From assembly GCA_021405325.1 (NCBI GenBank), contig QWII01000067.1:1-64000 (forward strand): DNA of 64,000 bases, in the 5' to 3' direction. The notes beneath the pieces are model-generated. The model was not told the DNA's origin. It saw nothing but the letters and a program-made list of their open reading frames with translations, and ran no database searches. The translations under genes and the position numbers were made by a program. Numbering within the stretch: the stretch's first letter is position 1; every line of letters begins with the position of its first letter. The stretch is from Caldilinea sp. CFX5. Lineage in GTDB: Bacteria; Chloroflexota; Anaerolineae; Caldilineales; Caldilineaceae. Of this stretch, positions 42,808 to 51,583 are shown one piece after another.

Positions 42808-44268
42808 ATGGCAACCCAAACAAAACAGGAAGTGGCCTATATCCTAAAGGGCTATCCGCGCCTTTCCGAGACCTTTATTATCAATGAAATTTATCTGTTG
42901 GAACAGATGGGGTTGACACTGCGCCTCTTTGTCCTCAAAGCGACGGAGGAAAAGAAGAGTCACGCCATTGTTGACAAGATTCGGGCCGCTGTCACTTATC
43001 TACCCGAAACCGCTTCGATTACGGAAAGCAACTTTGGCTGGTGGCTGGTCAAACATCTGCCCCTCTTTGCTGCCACCCACTTTCGCTTGTTTCGCCGGCG
43101 ACCACGCGCCTATCTGCGCACTCTGCTCTACGCCATCCTGGGCTTGAGCTTTCAGCTCTCCTTGCAAAGCGGCGTGCGCTTCAAAAAGAGCTTTATCAAA
43201 GAATTTTTGCAAGCGGGAACCATTGCTGACCAGGTGTTGACCGCCGGCACGATTGACCACCTGCACGGTCACTTCTGCCACGGTGCGACCACCGTCACCA
43301 TGCTTGCCGGCTATCTGGCGGGCCTGCCCTTTAGCTTTACCGCCCACGCCAAAGATATTTACCTACCCGAACTCAACCCCAACGGCTTGCTGCACACCAA
43401 GCTGGCGGCGGCGGCTTTTGTCGTGACTTGCACCGATGCCAATCGCCAATACTTGACCCAGCTTTGTCCGAAGGGCGCCCCCATTCACACCATCTATCAC
43501 GGACTGGATCTGGCGCGCTTTGCTCCGCCAGCAGTCGCAACCGAGACGGATGTTCCAGTCATCCTGGCGGTTGGTCGTTTTGTTGCGAAGAAGGGCTTTC
43601 CGTACTTGGTGGAAGCCTGTCGTCTGCTCAAGGCGCGCGGTCATGTGTTCCGCTGCCGCATCCTCGGCCAGCGCGATGAACAGAGCGAGTTGGTGCGCGG
43701 GTTGATCGAGGCAGGGCAACTCACCGATACTGTCCAGATCCAGGGGGGCGTCACCCAAGAGGAACTGCGCGACATCTATGCCGCCGCCACGGTCTTTGCC
43801 CTGCCCTGCCTGATTGTCGATAGCGGCGACCGCGACGGCATTCCCAATGTGTTGGCCGAGGCCATGGCGACAGCGCTGCCGGTCGTTTCTACCAAGATCT
43901 CCGGCATTCCTGAAATTGTGGCGGATGGCGTCAATGGCCTGTTAGTACCGGAAAAGGATGCCGTCGCCCTGGCTGACGCCCTGGAACGGCTGCTGCTCGA
44001 CCCGGCGCTGCGGCAACGGTTGGGGCAGGCCGCCCGCACAACGATTACCGAACTCTTTGATTCGTGGCAGACGACGGTGACGCTGCGCTCCCTCTTCACG
44101 GCCCAATTGGCGCAACACCAATCGACTCACACCCCAGCCCCCGCTCGCCAAAGCCAACCGCTGGCCGGCGCGCAACCGCAACTTGGCCCCGGCGCCGATC
44201 GAACCATGTTGTGGATCGACTGCAAAAGGATGACCGATGAAAACCATGCCTGCCGTAACCGTGAATAA
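42808..44268 (+). CDS. Glycosyltransferase family 4 (second copy)
   Basis: A 486-residue GT4 enzyme starting MATQTKQEVAYILKGYPRLSE. The ATG at 42808 is favoured over the GTG three bases earlier because GAGGTGA is then properly spaced. Core motifs are SFTAHAKDIYLPEL, ILAVGRFVAKKGFPYLVEA and DRDGIPNVLAEAMATALPVV. It has an inserted helical stretch near residues 60-130 and a Pro/Gln-rich C-terminal tail of about 50 residues (HTPAPARQSQPLAGAQPQ) lacking in the 41720 paralogue. It overlaps the next gene by 32 bases. Confidence 0.88.
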   Translation: MATQTKQEVAYILKGYPRLSETFIINEIYLLEQMGLTLRLFVLKATEEKKSHAIVDKIRAAVTYLPETASITESNFGWWLVKHLPLFAATHFRLFRRRPRAYLRTLLYAILGLSFQLSLQSGVRFKKSFIKEFLQAGTIADQVLTAGTIDHLHGHFCHGATTVTMLAGYLAGLPFSFTAHAKDIYLPELNPNGLLHTKLAAAAFVVTCTDANRQYLTQLCPKGAPIHTIYHGLDLARFAPPAVATETDVPVILAVGRFVAKKGFPYLVEACRLLKARGHVFRCRILGQRDEQSELVRGLIEAGQLTDTVQIQGGVTQEELRDIYAAATVFALPCLIVDSGDRDGIPNVLAEAMATALPVVSTKISGIPEIVADGVNGLLVPEKDAVALADALERLLLDPALRQRLGQAARTTITELFDSWQTTVTLRSLFTAQLAQHQSTHTPAPARQSQPLAGAQPQLGPGADRTMLWIDCKRMTDENHACRNRE

Positions 44269-47200
44269 TGGCGTCGCCCCGCTTGGGCGCGGGCGAACAA
44301 TTGCGCTTTTCCCCGGCGCGTTTCGTCCGCCTCATGTGGCCCATTTTGCGGCGGTGCAAAGTTTGTTGCAACAGCCGACGATTGACGAAGTGGTCATCAT
44401 TATTGCGGATCGCAACCGGCTCATCCCCGGCACGACCCAAGCGCTCCCTGCCCAGGTTGCCCAGGCGATCTGGTCGATCTATGTGGCCGACATGGCCAGG
44501 GTGCGCGTTGAAATTGCCCCTCATGCCGCCATCACCCATGCGCTTAGCTACTTTACGCGGGTCACGCCGGCTGACCGTTTGCTCTTCTGCATTGGCGAAG
44601 CGGATCAGGGGCGGGGCGATGACCGCTTTACCGACATGGCGGCGCTCTCCGCCCGGACCGGCATCGCGGCGACAACCATGGCGGCGCCCACCGGTGCGCT
44701 GTCGATTCGGTCGACCGCCCTGCGCGCCGCGTTGGCTGCGCCGGCGATGGGGCAGGCCGCGTTTCTGGCGGCTTTGCCCACACATCTGACCGCAGAACAA
44801 CGCGCTTGGGTCTGGCAGCTTTGTCTGCACGGGTTGCAGGCGATTGAGTCGATCTTGCCGGAAAAGCTTGGCCGTCTCCTGACTGAACAGGGGGTGCCGT
44901 TCACCGGTGCGCTCAACGTGGTCAAACCTGGGAAGGTCGATCCCGTCTTTTGTGCGCAGCGGACGGATGGCGCCCCGCTCTTTGTCAAATATGCCGGGGA
45001 CACCGTCGATGATGGCGTTGTGGGGCAGCCCTTGTCACCCAAACCGGCCAAACGATTGGACGCCGAACGGCGCGCCCTCAAATGGCTCCAGGGTAATCCG
45101 TCGCCTGCGGTGCAGACACCCAAAGTAGAACTGTTTGACAAGGCCACACGCCTTTTGGTTTTGAGCGCAGTTTGCCCGGCCGGGCGTACTCTCTTGACTG
45201 ACCTGGAACAAGGGGTATTTTTGCCGGCGGTCGCGCGCGCCGCTGCCCGTTTTCTGCGCCATTGCCATCACGCTGAAAGCGCGCTGCCGGCGCTGTGGAG
45301 CGAAGCGCCGACGGATGAAGCCCAGTGGCGACGTATGTTGGCGCTGCGTACAACGGCTCTGGCTATGACGCACTGTACTGAAACGAGCCGGGCGCAATTA
45401 ACCACGTTGTCTGCTTGGAGCGACCAATCGCGCCAACACCGGTTATTTCATCTGGACTATACGCCACAGAATATTCGGATCGATCAAACGGGCATTGGGG
45501 TCATCGATTTTGAACTGAGTTCCACAATCGGCGATCCGGCCTACGAGCTGGGGCTGTTCCTCGGCCATTATCTCTATTGGGGACTAAAGCACGGAGCGAC
45601 AGACGCCTGTCGCCAGGCGGTGCAGGCTGCCCTTGCCGCTTATTTTGCCGATTCGGGGCTATATGGTAGCAGCCAGCAGGGCCAACGTGGGGAAACGCCG
45701 GATGTCGTTGCACAAGTGGCGGCGCGGACGGCGGCCTTTGCCGGCGCCGGGATGTTAGCCCTCCTCGCCATGCCGGATCAGGCCACTGGCCAGGGTTTGG
45801 CCGCGCCCCAGCAAATTGCGACCGTGGCGACCCGTCTCTTAGCGCAGGGGCTGGCGCAAAAGGTAAACGGCATCGCGCTATTGATGGCCGCGGTCGGCGC
45901 CGCTCCCGGTTGCGAAGGCTCGCTGCTGTGTGTGGACGAACCGCGCGAACGCTTTGCCGCTCCTTATTGCTACTGGACGCCCGCCGCGCTTCTCGTCCAT
46001 TTCCAGACGCGTCCAACGCCCCACTATTTTGCCCTGCGCGACCGGGAGCAGGCCAGTGAGCAACAAATCGACCAGCTCTTGCGTGATTGCTTTGTCTACA
46101 ATGACGAAGCCTATCATCTGCCCACCGGCTTTGATTGGACAGTCAACCCCAGTCCGGATCGGGAATGGCTGATTCTGCTCCATAAATTCTACTTTGCGCC
46201 CGGTTTGGGAGCAGAATATGCGCGAACGGGTGATGAACGCTACCTGCACAAGTGGCTGGCATTGACCGCCGCCTGGATCGACACGGTTCCGCTCACCTTT
46301 CTATCGAGCGATGTGACCGGCCGGCGCGTGCAAAATTGGATCTTTGCCCACTACTATTTTGTGACAATGGCTCAGGCGGCGCTCCCGCGCGACTTTTATG
46401 CGTGCTTCCTGCGCTCCTTGCAGCAGCAGGTGACCTCTCTCTGCGCCAATCTAACCCCGGCGCGCAACCATCGCACCATTGAATTGTACGCCATTTTTAT
46501 GGCTGCCGTTGTCTTCCCTGAATTTGCCGATGCGCAACAGTGGCGGCACTTCGCCCAGGAGGAACTGCTGAAGAACATCCAAGCCGACCTGCGCCCCGAC
46601 GGCGTCCACTGTGAACAATCGACCGACTATCACCACCTGGTGGTCAAAAATTATCTGGGGGTGAAACGGCTGGCCGCCGCCAATGGCATCACGCTTGATC
46701 CCCGTTTTGACGAACTGCTGCAAAAGGCGCTCGACTTTGCCATGGTTGCGCACAAACCCGACGGCGCCATTCCGGCCCTGAGCGATGGTGATTCACGCTC
46801 ATTTCTGGATCTATTGCAACAAGGTGCTGACTTGTATGACAACGCGGCCTGGCGCTACGTCGCCACCCAAGGCCGCGCCGGCACGCCACCCACCGTCCGT
46901 TCGCACACCTTTCCCGCCGGCGGTTATACCATTTTGCGCAGCGGTTGGGGCGAAGGCGCCACCTCCTTTACCGATGAGCGCTATCTGATCTTCGATTGCG
47001 GCCCCTTAGGCGAAGGGAATCACGGCCATCTTGATCTCTTGAGCTTTGAAGCGGCGGCCTTTGGTCAATCGCTGATTGTCGATCCGGGGCGCTACACCTA
47101 TCACGAACCGCACCCGGACAGCGGCGCCATCAACTGGCGGGCGCGTTTTCGTGGCACGGCTTATCACAACACGGTGCAGGTGGATGGTCGGGAACAGACC

Positions 47201-47914
47201 GCTTACCGCTTTCACAAGAAAAAATTTAAGCTCTGCGGCCCGGAACCGGCCTGGACGCTGCGCCATTTTCAATGTGGCGCCACTTGCGACTTTGTGCATG
47301 GCGCCGCCGCCAGCGCCGAATATGATGTCATTCATGAGCGCATCATCTGCTTTGCCGGCCACGAATACTGGATCGTTACCGACATCTTGCGCGCACCCAG
47401 TTCACATCGCTATGATCTGCGCTTCCACCTGGCCGACACCGCCGCGGGTCAAACAACGCTCTGTACAAAGGGGAATATGCATCTGATCCACGCACCCCAC
47501 TTGCTGATTGCCCAACCCGCTGCGGCCCAAACGACCGTTACCCTCCAAGAAGGCTATGTCTCACGGAGCTATGGCACAAAAGCCCCGGCGCCTGTAGTCT
47601 GTTTTACCCGGTCAGCGACGACTACCTGTTTTCATACCGTGCTGTACCCCTATGCCGACCGACCACCCTCGATCCAGGTTGCGGCTTGGCCCGTGCGGCG
47701 CCAGGGGCGTTGTCTGCCCGCTGACCAGGGCGTCTTGTTGCAAATCATGTTCATGCAGGGTGAGCGCCACTATGTTGACACCGTGCGGTTGCTGCACGAT
47801 GTTGATACCGTGCAGCCACCGCACGATGTTGATACCGTGCGGCTACCGCACGATGTTGATACCGTGCAATATCAATATCACTACACGCGACAAGACTTGT
47901 CGCGATTGGAGTAA
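44237..47914 (+). CDS. Three-domain fusion: nucleotidyltransferase, APH-fold kinase, heparinase II/III-type lyase
   Basis: 1,225 residues in one uninterrupted frame. Residues 20-165 are a cytidylyl/adenylyltransferase-like fold: FPGAFRPPHVAH (HxxH, His33 and His36) and SIRSTALR near 156-163. Residues about 205-550 are an aminoglycoside/choline-kinase-like domain with the catalytic loop HLDYTPQN (His405, Asp407, Asn412) and DFE (Asp424). Residues about 580-1150 resemble heparinase II/III and alginate lyases: STDYHH (Tyr798), NHGHLDLLSFEAAAFG (His929, His931) and VDPGRYTYHEPH. No signal peptide is visible, so the lyase-like domain would be cytoplasmic, which is odd for a polysaccharide lyase. 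The C-terminus is four tandem HDVDTVRLP-like units. A guess is activation or salvage of a sugar (phosphorylation, then nucleotidyl transfer) coupled to uronic-acid polymer turnover; substrate unknown. Confidence 0.8.
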   Translation: MKTMPAVTVNNGVAPLGRGRTIALFPGAFRPPHVAHFAAVQSLLQQPTIDEVVIIIADRNRLIPGTTQALPAQVAQAIWSIYVADMARVRVEIAPHAAITHALSYFTRVTPADRLLFCIGEADQGRGDDRFTDMAALSARTGIAATTMAAPTGALSIRSTALRAALAAPAMGQAAFLAALPTHLTAEQRAWVWQLCLHGLQAIESILPEKLGRLLTEQGVPFTGALNVVKPGKVDPVFCAQRTDGAPLFVKYAGDTVDDGVVGQPLSPKPAKRLDAERRALKWLQGNPSPAVQTPKVELFDKATRLLVLSAVCPAGRTLLTDLEQGVFLPAVARAAARFLRHCHHAESALPALWSEAPTDEAQWRRMLALRTTALAMTHCTETSRAQLTTLSAWSDQSRQHRLFHLDYTPQNIRIDQTGIGVIDFELSSTIGDPAYELGLFLGHYLYWGLKHGATDACRQAVQAALAAYFADSGLYGSSQQGQRGETPDVVAQVAARTAAFAGAGMLALLAMPDQATGQGLAAPQQIATVATRLLAQGLAQKVNGIALLMAAVGAAPGCEGSLLCVDEPRERFAAPYCYWTPAALLVHFQTRPTPHYFALRDREQASEQQIDQLLRDCFVYNDEAYHLPTGFDWTVNPSPDREWLILLHKFYFAPGLGAEYARTGDERYLHKWLALTAAWIDTVPLTFLSSDVTGRRVQNWIFAHYYFVTMAQAALPRDFYACFLRSLQQQVTSLCANLTPARNHRTIELYAIFMAAVVFPEFADAQQWRHFAQEELLKNIQADLRPDGVHCEQSTDYHHLVVKNYLGVKRLAAANGITLDPRFDELLQKALDFAMVAHKPDGAIPALSDGDSRSFLDLLQQGADLYDNAAWRYVATQGRAGTPPTVRSHTFPAGGYTILRSGWGEGATSFTDERYLIFDCGPLGEGNHGHLDLLSFEAAAFGQSLIVDPGRYTYHEPHPDSGAINWRARFRGTAYHNTVQVDGREQTAYRFHKKKFKLCGPEPAWTLRHFQCGATCDFVHGAAASAEYDVIHERIICFAGHEYWIVTDILRAPSSHRYDLRFHLADTAAGQTTLCTKGNMHLIHAPHLLIAQPAAAQTTVTLQEGYVSRSYGTKAPAPVVCFTRSATTTCFHTVLYPYADRPPSIQVAAWPVRRQGRCLPADQGVLLQIMFMQGERHYVDTVRLLHDVDTVQPPHDVDTVRLPHDVDTVQYQYHYTRQDLSRLE
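47767..47867 (+). repeat. 27-bp tandem repeat at the 3' end of the fusion gene
   Basis: Units start at 47767, 47794, 47821 and 47848, each with the core GCACGATGTTGATACCGTGC (the first is diverged). Encodes HDVDTV plus three variable residues. Each unit is itself weakly palindromic (GCACG...CGTGC). A perfect 9-bp hairpin CGCGACAAG / CTTGTCGCG follows at 47886-47904, next to the stop. Confidence 0.9.
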
Positions 47915-47917
47915 GCT

Positions 47918-49429
47918 ATGAGCGCTGTGCAAGCCCTCCCGTCTGATCAAACAATGCCCCAATTGCAGGTGGCGCTTGATCCGTTGATGATGCAGGTTAT
48001 TTTCCAAAAAATGTTTGCGACAGACGCCGCCGCAGTACAGGTTGATTCCTGCGTCGTCGAGCGGGTAAAGTACAAAGCCGGCGAGAAGTGTGTGATCAGC
48101 TATCTGCTGCGCCTGTACGACCCTGAACGGGATTGTTGTCATGAACAGCGGCTGGCCGCGCGCTTTTTCCCCGCCGGCTTGTCAGAAGCGCGTTACCAAA
48201 AGGCGCTGTGCGAACCATTGACGCCGCCACCGTATGGCAACGCCGTTATGCACCTGCCCGAACTGGCGATGGTGTTGTGGGCGTTCCCCAATGACCGCAA
48301 GATCGCCACCTTGCCCCACTTGCTGGCGACCGCTGCGCAGGACAATGATGAATTAGGCGCCATCGTGACAAACCTATTCGGTGAAGCGCACCAGATTGTT
48401 CACCACCGTCACCGACTAGTCCATTATGTACCCGAACAGACCTGCACCGTCTGCGTAGAACTGCAAGTCGCGCCGCCACCGGTCGTCCTGTCTGTGAAAC
48501 AAGACATTACACCCGCCGCAACCGAACCCCAGAAGCGCCCAGTACAATCTTCCGGGAAGGTCCGTCCTGTCAATCCTGAAGTCTGCTCTACCCTTCCCGG
48601 AAGATGCACCCGCCAACCCGCCGACGCACCGCAACCCCTGACCCTCTTCGGCAAAGCCTACTACAACGATGACGGGGCCGAAACCTACCGGCTGATGAAC
48701 CTACTCTGGGCTGAAAAGCAGGGTCACGGCCTGCGTATTGCCCAACCGCTGGCCTACGATCCACAGACCCGCATCTTATGGCAGAAGGGGCTGCCGGGGC
48801 GGACGCTGCTGAGCTATCCATTAGGTAGCCCGGTCTTTAATGAACTCTTACAAGAGGCCGCCCGGTCCGTCGCCCGGTTGCATCGCGCCATGCTCCCCTG
48901 TGCGCGCCAAAGCCGCCTTGCTGATTGGGTTGTGCAACTGTGCAGCATCCAACAGTTGCTCGAAGATCGCCACCCTGCCAGCCAGGCGACCGTTGCGGCG
49001 CTAGTCGCAGCCTTACACCATCAGGCGCCGACCGTTGACCGGGCGCCGGCTGTAACACTCCACGGCGATCTACACCTGCAGAATTTTCTGGTCGATGAAA
49101 CTGCGTCGGTGGGACAACGGGTGGCGCTGATCGATCTGGACAATCTCAGCACCGGTTCGCCCTGGCGCGATCTGGGCAGCTTCTGCGCCGGTCTCTACCA
49201 TCGCGGCCTGGTGGAAGCCTTGCCCACGCCATCAATCCGCCAGGCGATTGACGCCTTTTGTGTAGCGTATGCCGCAGTTGCACCGTGGCCGCTGGAACCG
49301 CAAACCATCGCCTGGTACACAGCGACCGCGTTGCTCAATGAGCGCGCCTTTCGCTCCGTTTCGCGCCTGAAGCATGGTCGTCTCGACCTGCTTGATGATC
49401 TGATTGGGCTGGCCGGCGCGCTGCTCTGA
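47918..49429 (+). CDS. APH-family phosphotransferase (active-site intact)
   Basis: A 503-residue protein kinase-like phosphotransferase. The catalytic loop LHGDLHLQNFLVDE (His382, Asp384, Asn389) and the metal-binding LIDLDN (Asp406, Asp408) are canonical. The N-terminal lobe includes VERVKYKAGEKCVISYLLRL, with a Lys that could bind ATP. Residues about 195-245 are an unconserved insertion (KQDITPAATEPQKRPVQ) containing a palindromic element encoded in frame (48547-48605). It probably phosphorylates a sugar or another small hydroxyl compound. Three bases separate it from the fusion gene, and GGAG lies before the ATG. Confidence 0.8.
   Translation: MSAVQALPSDQTMPQLQVALDPLMMQVIFQKMFATDAAAVQVDSCVVERVKYKAGEKCVISYLLRLYDPERDCCHEQRLAARFFPAGLSEARYQKALCEPLTPPPYGNAVMHLPELAMVLWAFPNDRKIATLPHLLATAAQDNDELGAIVTNLFGEAHQIVHHRHRLVHYVPEQTCTVCVELQVAPPPVVLSVKQDITPAATEPQKRPVQSSGKVRPVNPEVCSTLPGRCTRQPADAPQPLTLFGKAYYNDDGAETYRLMNLLWAEKQGHGLRIAQPLAYDPQTRILWQKGLPGRTLLSYPLGSPVFNELLQEAARSVARLHRAMLPCARQSRLADWVVQLCSIQQLLEDRHPASQATVAALVAALHHQAPTVDRAPAVTLHGDLHLQNFLVDETASVGQRVALIDLDNLSTGSPWRDLGSFCAGLYHRGLVEALPTPSIRQAIDAFCVAYAAVAPWPLEPQTIAWYTATALLNERAFRSVSRLKHGRLDLLDDLIGLAGALL
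48547..48605. repeat. Palindromic element inside a kinase gene
   Basis: ATCTTCCGGGAAGG (48547-48560) and its exact reverse complement CCTTCCCGGAAGAT (48592-48605) flank TCCTGTCAATCCTG. The element is read in frame within the unconserved insertion of the kinase at 47918, so a REP-like repeat appears to have become coding. Confidence 0.75.
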
Positions 49430-49476
49430 CCAATGGCTCACCATTGGATATACCACCGAAAAGATAGGACATCGTT

Positions 49477-51555
49477 ATGCTGAAGGTAGCATCGAAGAAC
49501 CGCCCGCTCATTATGCCAACGCCGACCCTTGCGCAACCGTCGAGCCAGTGGCGCACGCCAACCTTGCTCTTCTATTGTCAGCATGTTCTGGGCATGGGTC
49601 ATCTCATGCGCAGTCGGGCGCTGGTCGAGGGGCTGGTGGACCGCTTTCAGGTCTGCTTTCTCAATGGCGGAGAACTGATCCCCGGCTTCGCCTTTCCGCC
49701 GGCAGTCGAGGTGATCAACTTGCCGCCGCTCAAGGCCGACGCCGCCTTTACCGGCATCCACAGCACAGCCGGACAAAGCCTGGCAGAAATCAAAGCGGCG
49801 CGTACGGCGCTGATCCTGGAAACTTACACCCGTCTTCAACCGGAGATCCTGGTGGTGGAACTCTTCCCCTTTGGGCGCAAGAAGTTTGCCTTTGAACTGA
49901 TGCCGCTGCTGGCGCAGATCCGCCGCCAGCGCACAGCCGGTGAAGGCGTCGCCACCAAAGTTGTTTGCAGCCTGCGCGACATCATGGTCAGCCGGCGCGA
50001 CCAGCGGAAACATGAGGCGCGCGCCTGTCGCCTCTTGAATCGCTACTTTGATCTGCTGCTGGTTCACGCTGATCCGACCTTTCAGCGGCTGGAAGAATCG
50101 TTTGGTCAGGTGGACGCCATTACAACGCCGCTGGCCTATACCGGCTACGTGGCGCAAGCGGAAAGCGCCGAAGAAACGGAAGCGGTTGACGCCCCTGAAC
50201 CGCTGATCCCCATTCACAAACCACTAATCCTAGGCAGCATTGGCGGTGGCCGTGTCGGCAGCGAATTGTTGGCCAGTACGGTGGCGGCCAGTGTGCAACT
50301 GGCCGCCACGCAGCCGCACCAACTGCTGCTCTTTGGCGGCCCTTACATGCCGGACGATGAATTTCACCAACTTGAAGCGGCGGTTGCCGGTCATACACAT
50401 ATTGTACTGCGGCGTTACACCAACCGCTTCTTGCACTACATGGCGCAGGCCGATCTTTCCATGAGCATGGCCGGTTACAACACCTGTATGAACCTGCTCA
50501 CCACCGGGACACGGGCGCTGTTGCTGCCCTTTACCGGCGGCGACAATGACGAACAGTCGATCCGGGCGGCCAAACTGGCGCAGATGGGTGTCGCCGGTGT
50601 GTTGACCCCGGCAGATTTGACGCCGGCGCAACTGGCGGAACGGATCACCCAACAATTGACCGCACCACGGCCAGAGAGTACCTTGGACTTACATGGCGTC
50701 ACGACCACCGCCGCCCGCCTGGTCGATCTTGTCACGCCGCCGGCCGTCGCTAGCCGCCGCGCGGCGCGACCAACCTATCCCGGCGCCGCGGTGATTGACG
50801 GCCAATTGCGCCCCTTCCTCGACCAACTGGGGGAAACCCGTGCTGCAACTGCCGAACCGCTCCATTTCTTTTTGCGCGATGATGATATTGACGAAGATGA
50901 GGAGACCCTGCGCGAACTGCTTGACATTGCGTTGGCCCGCGGCGTACCGGTCAACCTGGAGATCATCCCCGGCCGGTTGACGGCAGCCGGGATCCGCCTG
51001 GTCAGTGACCACAAACGCTTTACCCCGGATTTGGTGGGGTTGGATCAACATGGCTGGCAACACACCAATCATGAGCCGACCGGGCGCAAGTGTGAATTTG
51101 GCCCCAGTCGCAGTTATGAACAGCAATATGCCGATATTGCCCAGGGCAAGGCGCTGCTGGCAGCCGCCTTTGAAGAATTATTGACGCCGGTCTTTACGCC
51201 ACCCTGGAATCGCTATACGGCTGACACCCTGCGCGTCTTGCAGGAGCTGGGCTTTGCTGGTTTCTCTGGCTTGCGCCATGAGACGCCGGTGACAGGCTAT
51301 GGTTTTCAGGATCTCTCCGTGACGCTTGATCTCTACCGTTGGAAAGAAGGCGCCGCTATGAAAGCGCCGGCGCTCTTTGTCGACGAGTTGCTGGCCCAGT
51401 TGCGCGCCGGCGCCCCCATCGGTCTGCTGCTGCACCACAAAGTGATGGACGCCGACGCCTTCGCTTTTCTGAATGGGCTGCTGGCGACCTTGCGCACCTC
51501 TCCCTTTATCCAATGCCATACCTTTGCCACGTTACAGAAAGTGCGCATGGGGTGA
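49477..51555 (+). CDS. Fusion of MurG-like glycosyltransferase and polysaccharide deacetylase-like domain
   Basis: 692 residues. Residues about 28-420 are a COG4671-type GT-B enzyme homologous to the product of 40431: LFYCQHVLGMGHLMRSRALVEG, LILGSIGGGRVGSELL and SMSMAGYNTCMNLLTTGTRALL. Residues about 455-690 resemble polysaccharide deacetylases (NodB-like): HFFLRDDDIDEDEE as the aspartate motif, DQHGWQHTNHEP as the His-containing metal motif and FTPPWNRYTADTLRVLQELGF. There is no signal peptide, so both activities would be cytoplasmic. The fusion suggests transfer of an N-acetylated sugar followed by, or dependent on, deacetylation; neither substrate is known. 47 bases after the preceding kinase. 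Confidence 0.82.
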   Translation: MLKVASKNRPLIMPTPTLAQPSSQWRTPTLLFYCQHVLGMGHLMRSRALVEGLVDRFQVCFLNGGELIPGFAFPPAVEVINLPPLKADAAFTGIHSTAGQSLAEIKAARTALILETYTRLQPEILVVELFPFGRKKFAFELMPLLAQIRRQRTAGEGVATKVVCSLRDIMVSRRDQRKHEARACRLLNRYFDLLLVHADPTFQRLEESFGQVDAITTPLAYTGYVAQAESAEETEAVDAPEPLIPIHKPLILGSIGGGRVGSELLASTVAASVQLAATQPHQLLLFGGPYMPDDEFHQLEAAVAGHTHIVLRRYTNRFLHYMAQADLSMSMAGYNTCMNLLTTGTRALLLPFTGGDNDEQSIRAAKLAQMGVAGVLTPADLTPAQLAERITQQLTAPRPESTLDLHGVTTTAARLVDLVTPPAVASRRAARPTYPGAAVIDGQLRPFLDQLGETRAATAEPLHFFLRDDDIDEDEETLRELLDIALARGVPVNLEIIPGRLTAAGIRLVSDHKRFTPDLVGLDQHGWQHTNHEPTGRKCEFGPSRSYEQQYADIAQGKALLAAAFEELLTPVFTPPWNRYTADTLRVLQELGFAGFSGLRHETPVTGYGFQDLSVTLDLYRWKEGAAMKAPALFVDELLAQLRAGAPIGLLLHHKVMDADAFAFLNGLLATLRTSPFIQCHTFATLQKVRMG

Positions 51556-51583
51556 ACTGGTTTGCAATGGCGGGAGGTGATAA

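Noticed and set aside
47767..47904. Short repeats suggesting a CRISPR array
   Set aside because: The 27-bp units are directly adjacent, without unique spacers, and are in frame within the fusion gene, so this is a coding tandem repeat.
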